A stretch of DNA of 11,081 nucleotides, from assembly GCA_001969505.1 (NCBI GenBank), contig LSSK01001614.1, positions 1-11,081 of the forward strand, read 5' to 3'. This DNA comes from Zancudomyces culisetae (taxonomy: Eukaryota; Kickxellomycota; Harpellomycetes; Harpellales; Legeriomycetaceae). The notes beneath the pieces are model-generated. The model ran no database searches, had not been told where the DNA came from, and saw only the letters and a list, made by a program, of their open reading frames with translations. Both the position numbers and the translations under genes were made by a program. Positions within the stretch are counted from its first letter, which is position 1. Every line of letters starts with the position of its first letter. Below are positions 7,318 to 11,081 of this stretch, one piece after another.

Positions 7318-7335
7318 ATGAACTTTAGTGCATAA
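7318..7335 (+). other. Short upstream ORF before the DEAD-box start
   Basis: ATG at 7318 opens a five-codon frame (MNFSA) ending at TAA 7333-7335, ten bases before the main ATG at 7346. A uORF this close to the start could lower initiation or allow reinitiation, but only if the transcript begins upstream of 7318. Confidence 0.35.
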
Positions 7336-7345
7336 TCAAATCAAA

Positions 7346-9411
7346 ATGTTTATTATGAAATCGAGAGTAAATCCAAGCCTTGGCTTGTATGTATTAAGGA
7401 CGACAAAATGTACCTCGGTGTGGAAGAGATTTAATAGCACTATCACGTTTGAGGTAAGATTTAAAACATCATTTTTGAAAGATATTCCCACATATGTATT
7501 CCAATTATCAGAATGAACAGTATTTTGTTTTAGATATTTAATATCAATTGCGTATATTTTCCTTAGGAGTTAGGCGTTCCAAAGCCACTCGCTCTAGCTG
7601 CCGAAAAACTTTATGGGGTGAAAGAACCTACCGAGTTACAAAAGAGGCTTATTCCTGCAATTATCCAAGGGGGGAAGGATTATCTGTTAATACAAGAAAC
7701 AGGTTCTGGCAAAACTTTCTCTATTCTTTTGGCTATGTTGGGAATGGCCTACAAAGATTTTCTAGAAAATTCGTTTGTCAAAAGTGATGAGACAGAAAAG
7801 GAGAAACACGCTCTATCTAGTCCTATGGGTGTACTATTAGTGCCTAACAGGGAATTGGCTCTTCAAATTGACGAATGGGCAACTAACTTGGTTCAAGAGG
7901 CATTTCCTCTGGCTCACAAGAATAATTTGGTTCAAACCTTTATTGGAGGGGCGGACTATATAGAGAAACAGGAGAAAACACTAATGGAATTCGGATCTCC
8001 GTCGCTGGTTGTGGGTACAGGGATACAGCTTATGGATAATATGATTACACACAAAAAAATAAAAATAGACGGTAGGCTTCAGCGGATATTTGTGGATGAA
8101 GTAGATAGCATGATCCAACTCGCAAATCGGTACGCATCAATCAAGAAAAAACTGAACAAGTTGAAAAATCTGAAAGAGGGACAGATTTTTGTTGAGTCTG
8201 TATTAAAACAGATAAATGAACTAAATTACAAAAAATATGGGTTTAGCGAAAAAAGAATCACTTCGATGCTGAGAAAGAGACTGGAGGCCGAAAACAGAGT
8301 CGAGCAGTTTGAGTTACAGAAATCCAGCACCAAGCCTCGACAAGTCGCGTATTTGAAAAGTCTGGCTGAAAAGCTTTGGGATGGCGAAAAGAAAAGCTAT
8401 ATTTTAAAGGAGTTGGAAAGAATAGACTATATTCAAAACCCCAAGTACAAGCCGGTTGAATACAAGTCAACAAAATTTTACTCGCTGTTTATTTCCTCTG
8501 CAACAGTAAACAGTGACTTGATAAAATATTTAAAATCCCGCGGGTGGTTCCCCACCGATCTGGAAAATATTGAGTTAAAAGCACAAGGTTCTTTTGTGCC
8601 ATCATCTATTGAGCACAGCTGTATAGTTGTTGATGATCTAGAGACAGTCAGAAACATCAAAGAAAAAACTTTGAAGCAGGTCTCTGCGTCAACACCTTTC
8701 GAGAAAAAAGCTGAACAACCTTTTTCAAGCTCTACCATTACTGATGACTCGCATCTTGAACAAAAAGTTGTGGACATGTTTGGTGTTACAGACTTTAACA
8801 ATGGTGGCAATCATCTAAATTCTTCTTTTGAGAATATTCCTGTAGAACAAGAAAACGATTTAGCTGAACTTTCAGACCTCGAAGAAATGGCCCAGAAAGC
8901 GATTGCAAAACCGAAGTTAAAAATCACTGAGGCGCAGTATAACCAGTATGTGACGGAATGTATAGCTAATGTGCTGGGTAGCGAAGCTGAGTCTGTCAAA
9001 AATGTGGTAATCTTCATGCAGACTGGAAAAAAATACTACGATTTCCTTGAAGCTTTGTATAAACAAGGCATTACCGCTATTGGGTTATTTGAGAAATACA
9101 CCAAAACACTTCCAAGCGAGAATACTAGTAGTAGTTCAAAACCAACTTCTAAGAGCTATAATGTGTTTATTACCACTGATACCGCCGGTAGAGGAATTGA
9201 TATTCCTGATGTATCACATGTTCTTATTTTAGATGTTCCAAAATCTAAAAATAGCTACATTCACATGGCAGGAAGAACCGGTAGGTTTAATAGCACTGGG
9301 AAAGCCATCACCATCGTTTTCAACACAAGCGATTCCCTCCCTGAGGGCAGAATGAGAGGCCTTTATACCCAACTAAACATAACACCTACAAAATTGGCTT
9401 ATTTGGACTAA
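7346..9411 (+). CDS. DEAD-box-family RNA helicase, probably mitochondrial (DEVD variant)
   Basis: Exons are 7346-7453 and 7567-9411, with a phase-0 intron of 113 bp (GAG|gtaaga...ttccttag|GAG); 650 aa. Splicing completes the Q motif: FEELGVPKPLALAA from the junction, then EPTELQ. The first about 32 residues are basic, lack acidic residues and end RFNST, typical of a mitochondrial presequence. Motifs: I QETGSGKT (79-86), Ia PNRELA (129-134), GG (163-164), Ib degenerate GTGIQLMDN, II DEVD (213-216) in place of DEAD, III SAT (347-349), IV VVIFMQT (516-522), V TTDTAGRGIDI (572-582), VI YIHMAGRTGR (600-609). The catalytic set looks intact. About 133 residues separate motifs II and III, and about 170 separate III and IV, against roughly 30 and 60 in eIF4A-like proteins, so there are two insertions of about 100 aa each. 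MRH4- or MSS116-like roles in mitochondrial ribosome assembly or intron splicing are possible, but the ortholog is not settled. A second in-frame ATG is at 7355. Confidence 0.9.
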
Positions 9412-9490
9412 TATAACACCACTGGTACCGCGTCACTTGTATTTAGAATCCATTATTTAAACATCTGCCTTTATTTTACTATATTTTACA

Positions 9491-9496
9491 TTTATT
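9491..9496 (-). terminator. Candidate poly(A) signal of the 420-aa gene
   Basis: AATAAA on the minus strand, about 214 bp downstream of the stop at 9710. Fungal poly(A) elements are loose, so this is a candidate only. Confidence 0.3.
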
Positions 9497-9613
9497 AATG
9501 TGTAGAAATGTGTGTCGTAAAACGAAAACTGCTTCATGGCGATTACAGAGTTGTGTTTTTCACTTATATTGCCATTTGTGTATATTGAAAATGATAAAAA
9601 TTAAATTAAAAAT

Positions 9614-9619
9614 AATAAA
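9614..9619 (+). terminator. Candidate poly(A) signal of the DEAD-box gene
   Basis: AATAAA about 200 bp after the stop at 9411, within a very A-rich stretch (9596-9620) typical of fungal 3' ends. Unverified. Confidence 0.35.
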
Positions 9620-9709
9620 ACCGTTTATCCCCTACTTCCCAACCCATTTGCTTCATCATTCTGTGAGGTGTAGACTGTATACTGAGGGGTTTAATGCATG
9701 CGGCATTGG

Positions 9710-10972
9710 TTAAGGATTGTAATATAAATTTGATTTTGCCTCGTCCTCCTTAGCGTAACTTTGTTCCAAAACTGCCTTCATTAAATCATCAATGTCAAAA
9801 ACACCAGCATTTTTTACCTCCACCAACACGTCATTCAGTGTGTCACTAAAAGAACAACTACTATCTTGGGTGGGGGTTTTTGTCGAAATATGGACAAGGC
9901 CATCTTTCCAGGTATAGGTACTGTTGTCCCTATCACGCTTTTTGTTGAGTGCCAAGGCCTTGCTATACCTTTTTGTAGGTCCATCAATCAATTGGAAGTG
10001 TAAAGCACCTATTTTCTCTGCTTTGGAGGTGTTTCTCATGCTTTCTACAGCAGAATCTAATATTGAGAAGTCTACTGTACTCGTGCTTTTAAGAATGATC
10101 CTTGGTCCTTTTGATACAATATCCTCTATTTCCTGGTCGCTGAGAGAAAGATCGGACAATGTCAAACTCATTATACTGATTGTATCGTCGTCGTTATCTA
10201 CTGCATATATTGGAACCTGTGTGTTAAATTGTTTATTCTGCCCTTTGCGTTGTGGTTTCATCAGGTTCAATAGTGGCTGCGATGTTGGGGTTTCAAGATC
10301 TCCAGTGCAGCCTAGCTGACTCTCCTTTCTGAACTGGGTTTCCCGAACTGCAAATGAGCTGGTCATGCTACAGTAATTTTGCATTGCAACCAGGTTGGTA
10401 TTGCTAACAGGGCTCATCTCGAACCCGAGATTTATTTTCTTAGCTTCCTCCTGTATTTCTCTTTGCTTGAGTATATTGGTAACCGGAAGGCCACTCTTGA
10501 GTTTTTCCACTACGCTCTTGTCTAAGTCAGCCCCATTAAACGAAAGCACCCCTTTTTCCTTATTTATATCCAGATATAACACATCGGCATATGCACAGTC
10601 ACCGGTCATGTATTGTCTCCTTAAAGGGTCTATGCTGCCATTATAGTCAAGTGGATTACTAATCACATCCTTTAACCCAACATTTTCGCTAAATCTGACA
10701 GCCTTTTTATCTTTTCTAGAAGATTTTTCGCTTTTTTTATTGTTACAGAGAATACCATATGTATGAGCCTGAGTATTTGGTGAAGATGCATTTTTGACTG
10801 AATTTCTGTTCGTTATACCAACCCAGTTGAACAAAGTATAATCAGATCCTCCAAAAATTGCTTTAGGGTTAAGCGTACTTTTTGATCCTGAGCTACCAAA
10901 AATGGCTGACTTAAACAAGCTGGACTTTGATCCCAAACTGGGCACACGCTCAGCCTCCGCTCCTTTTCTCAT
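9710..10972 (-). CDS. Hypothetical 420-aa protein with PP1-docking-like motif
   Basis: This is an uninterrupted 420-codon frame, ATG at 10972 to TAA at 9712-9710. I do not recognise the family. The N-terminus is Ser/Lys/Gly-rich and carries two similar units, KSAIFGSSG (21-29) and PKAIFGGSD (36-44). Next come YGILCNN (72-78) and KKAVRFSEN (89-97). KAVRF fits the RVxF docking pattern for protein phosphatase 1, and GILC resembles the SILK motif that often precedes RVxF. A conserved-looking stretch with ADVLYLDINKEKGVLSFNG follows. A later acidic and Ile/Leu/Ser-rich segment, DNDDDTISIMSLTLSDLS, could be a SUMO-interaction or activation-type patch. The end is charged and helical (DIDDLMKAVLEQSYAKEDEA). 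There is no signal peptide or membrane segment. A role as a nuclear or cytosolic regulatory protein is inference. The frame stays open upstream to 11020, next to a possible acceptor, so the true start may lie outside the window. Confidence 0.75.
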   Translation of the reverse strand: MRKGAEAERVPSLGSKSSLFKSAIFGSSGSKSTLNPKAIFGGSDYTLFNWVGITNRNSVKNASSPNTQAHTYGILCNNKKSEKSSRKDKKAVRFSENVGLKDVISNPLDYNGSIDPLRRQYMTGDCAYADVLYLDINKEKGVLSFNGADLDKSVVEKLKSGLPVTNILKQREIQEEAKKINLGFEMSPVSNTNLVAMQNYCSMTSSFAVRETQFRKESQLGCTGDLETPTSQPLLNLMKPQRKGQNKQFNTQVPIYAVDNDDDTISIMSLTLSDLSLSDQEIEDIVSKGPRIILKSTSTVDFSILDSAVESMRNTSKAEKIGALHFQLIDGPTKRYSKALALNKKRDRDNSTYTWKDGLVHISTKTPTQDSSCSFSDTLNDVLVEVKNAGVFDIDDLMKAVLEQSYAKEDEAKSNLYYNP

Positions 10973-11081
10973 TTTAACTATTTCTTCATCTTCGTTGTGC
11001 GTTTTGGAGAGTATGTTTAGCTATATGTTAGTTTTACGATTAAACTGTCAGTATTACACTAATAAATATATAAAATCATAA
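10973..11081 (-). other. Upstream region of the 420-aa gene: likely coding extension plus intron end
   Basis: On the minus strand the frame continues upstream of the ATG for 16 more codons (LNILSKTHNEDEEIVK) to 11020. It is directly preceded by CTAACATATAG, a branch-like CTAAC close to an AG acceptor. The rest (11021-11081) is very AT-rich like an intron. Either the gene has an upstream exon beyond the right edge, or this is simply a 5' leader. Confidence 0.4.

Larger units (their letters stand above)
6430..7345. other. Divergent intergenic region (916 bp)
   Basis: This separates the start codons of the 133-aa gene (-) and the DEAD-box gene (+). Near the left end is a minus-strand TATA-like box (6497-6506), and near the right end a plus-strand TATA-like tract (7215-7224). 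Between them are GAAAT/GAAAA-type short repeats (about 6531-6566), three inverted repeats (6783-6842, 6946-7019, 7031-7081), intron-like signals (6839-7055) and poly-T runs near 7120. A 61-codon minus-strand frame at 6500-6685 is discussed in the findings. No tRNA or known snRNA could be identified. Confidence 0.6.
9412..9709. other. Convergent intergenic region
   Basis: These 298 bp lie between the DEAD-box stop (+) and the stop of the 420-aa gene (-). They hold one AATAAA per strand (9614-9619 plus; 9491-9496 minus), each on the far side of the other, so mature 3' ends would overlap if both were used. A 71-codon plus-strand frame here shows no family signature and I do not call it a gene. 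Confidence 0.6.

Noticed and set aside
8091-8102. DEVD as a caspase-type cleavage site
   Set aside because: It occupies the position of motif II after a beta-strand (RIFV) and is an ATPase motif. Fungi lack classical caspases.
9498-9713. 71-codon plus-strand frame after the DEAD-box gene
   Set aside because: It shows no family signature, begins in AT-rich 3'-UTR-like sequence and overlaps the 3' end of the minus-strand gene.

Overview
The window looks like nuclear DNA from an AT-rich, intron-containing eukaryote, most probably a fungus. Supporting signs are short spliceosomal introns (about 63-231 bp) with GTAAGT-like donors and TACTAAC/CTAAC-like branch sites, compact intergenic regions, a MER3/HFM1 meiotic helicase, and a DEAD-box helicase with a mitochondrial-type presequence. 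The AT richness and dense small introns would suit an early-diverging fungal lineage, but the exact group is a guess. I see no mobile element, rRNA, tRNA or CRISPR array.

Layout, left to right: (1) 1-186 (+), the last 61 codons of an unrecognised gene. (2) 406-5212 (-), a 17-exon MER3/HFM1 gene that I could splice in silico into one 3081-nt frame (1026 aa). It carries all the Ski2-like helicase motifs, a Sec63-type domain and a short tail. Its 5' half is cut into very small exons (29, 34, 49 and 54 nt among them). Several introns hold simple repeats. (3) 5213-5813, the gap between MER3 and the next upstream gene, with a cluster of TTGACA hexamers. (4) 5814-6429 (-), a three-exon gene for a 133-aa protein with two probable membrane segments, unrecognised. 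(5) 6430-7345, a divergent intergenic region with three stem-loop-forming inverted repeats and a candidate 5'-UTR intron. (6) 7346-9411 (+), a two-exon gene for a 650-aa DEAD-box RNA helicase with a DEVD motif II and two insertions of about 100 residues each. (7) 9710-10972 (-), a 420-aa, Ser/Lys-rich protein of unknown family with a protein phosphatase 1 docking-like motif. It may continue upstream through an intron that crosses the right edge.

The genes do not form a pathway. MER3 acts in meiotic crossover formation, the DEAD-box protein probably in mitochondrial RNA or ribosome metabolism, and the others are unassigned. They are arranged as convergent pairs (left gene/MER3; DEAD-box/420-aa gene), one tandem pair (133-aa gene then MER3) and one divergent pair (133-aa gene/DEAD-box).

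The points most worth a second look are the micro-exon architecture of MER3, the DEVD helicase with its two insertions, the three tandem stem-loops and candidate leader intron at 6783-7081, and the SILK-like plus RVxF-like pair in the 420-aa protein. All coordinates and joins come from reading the sequence by eye; no database search was possible.
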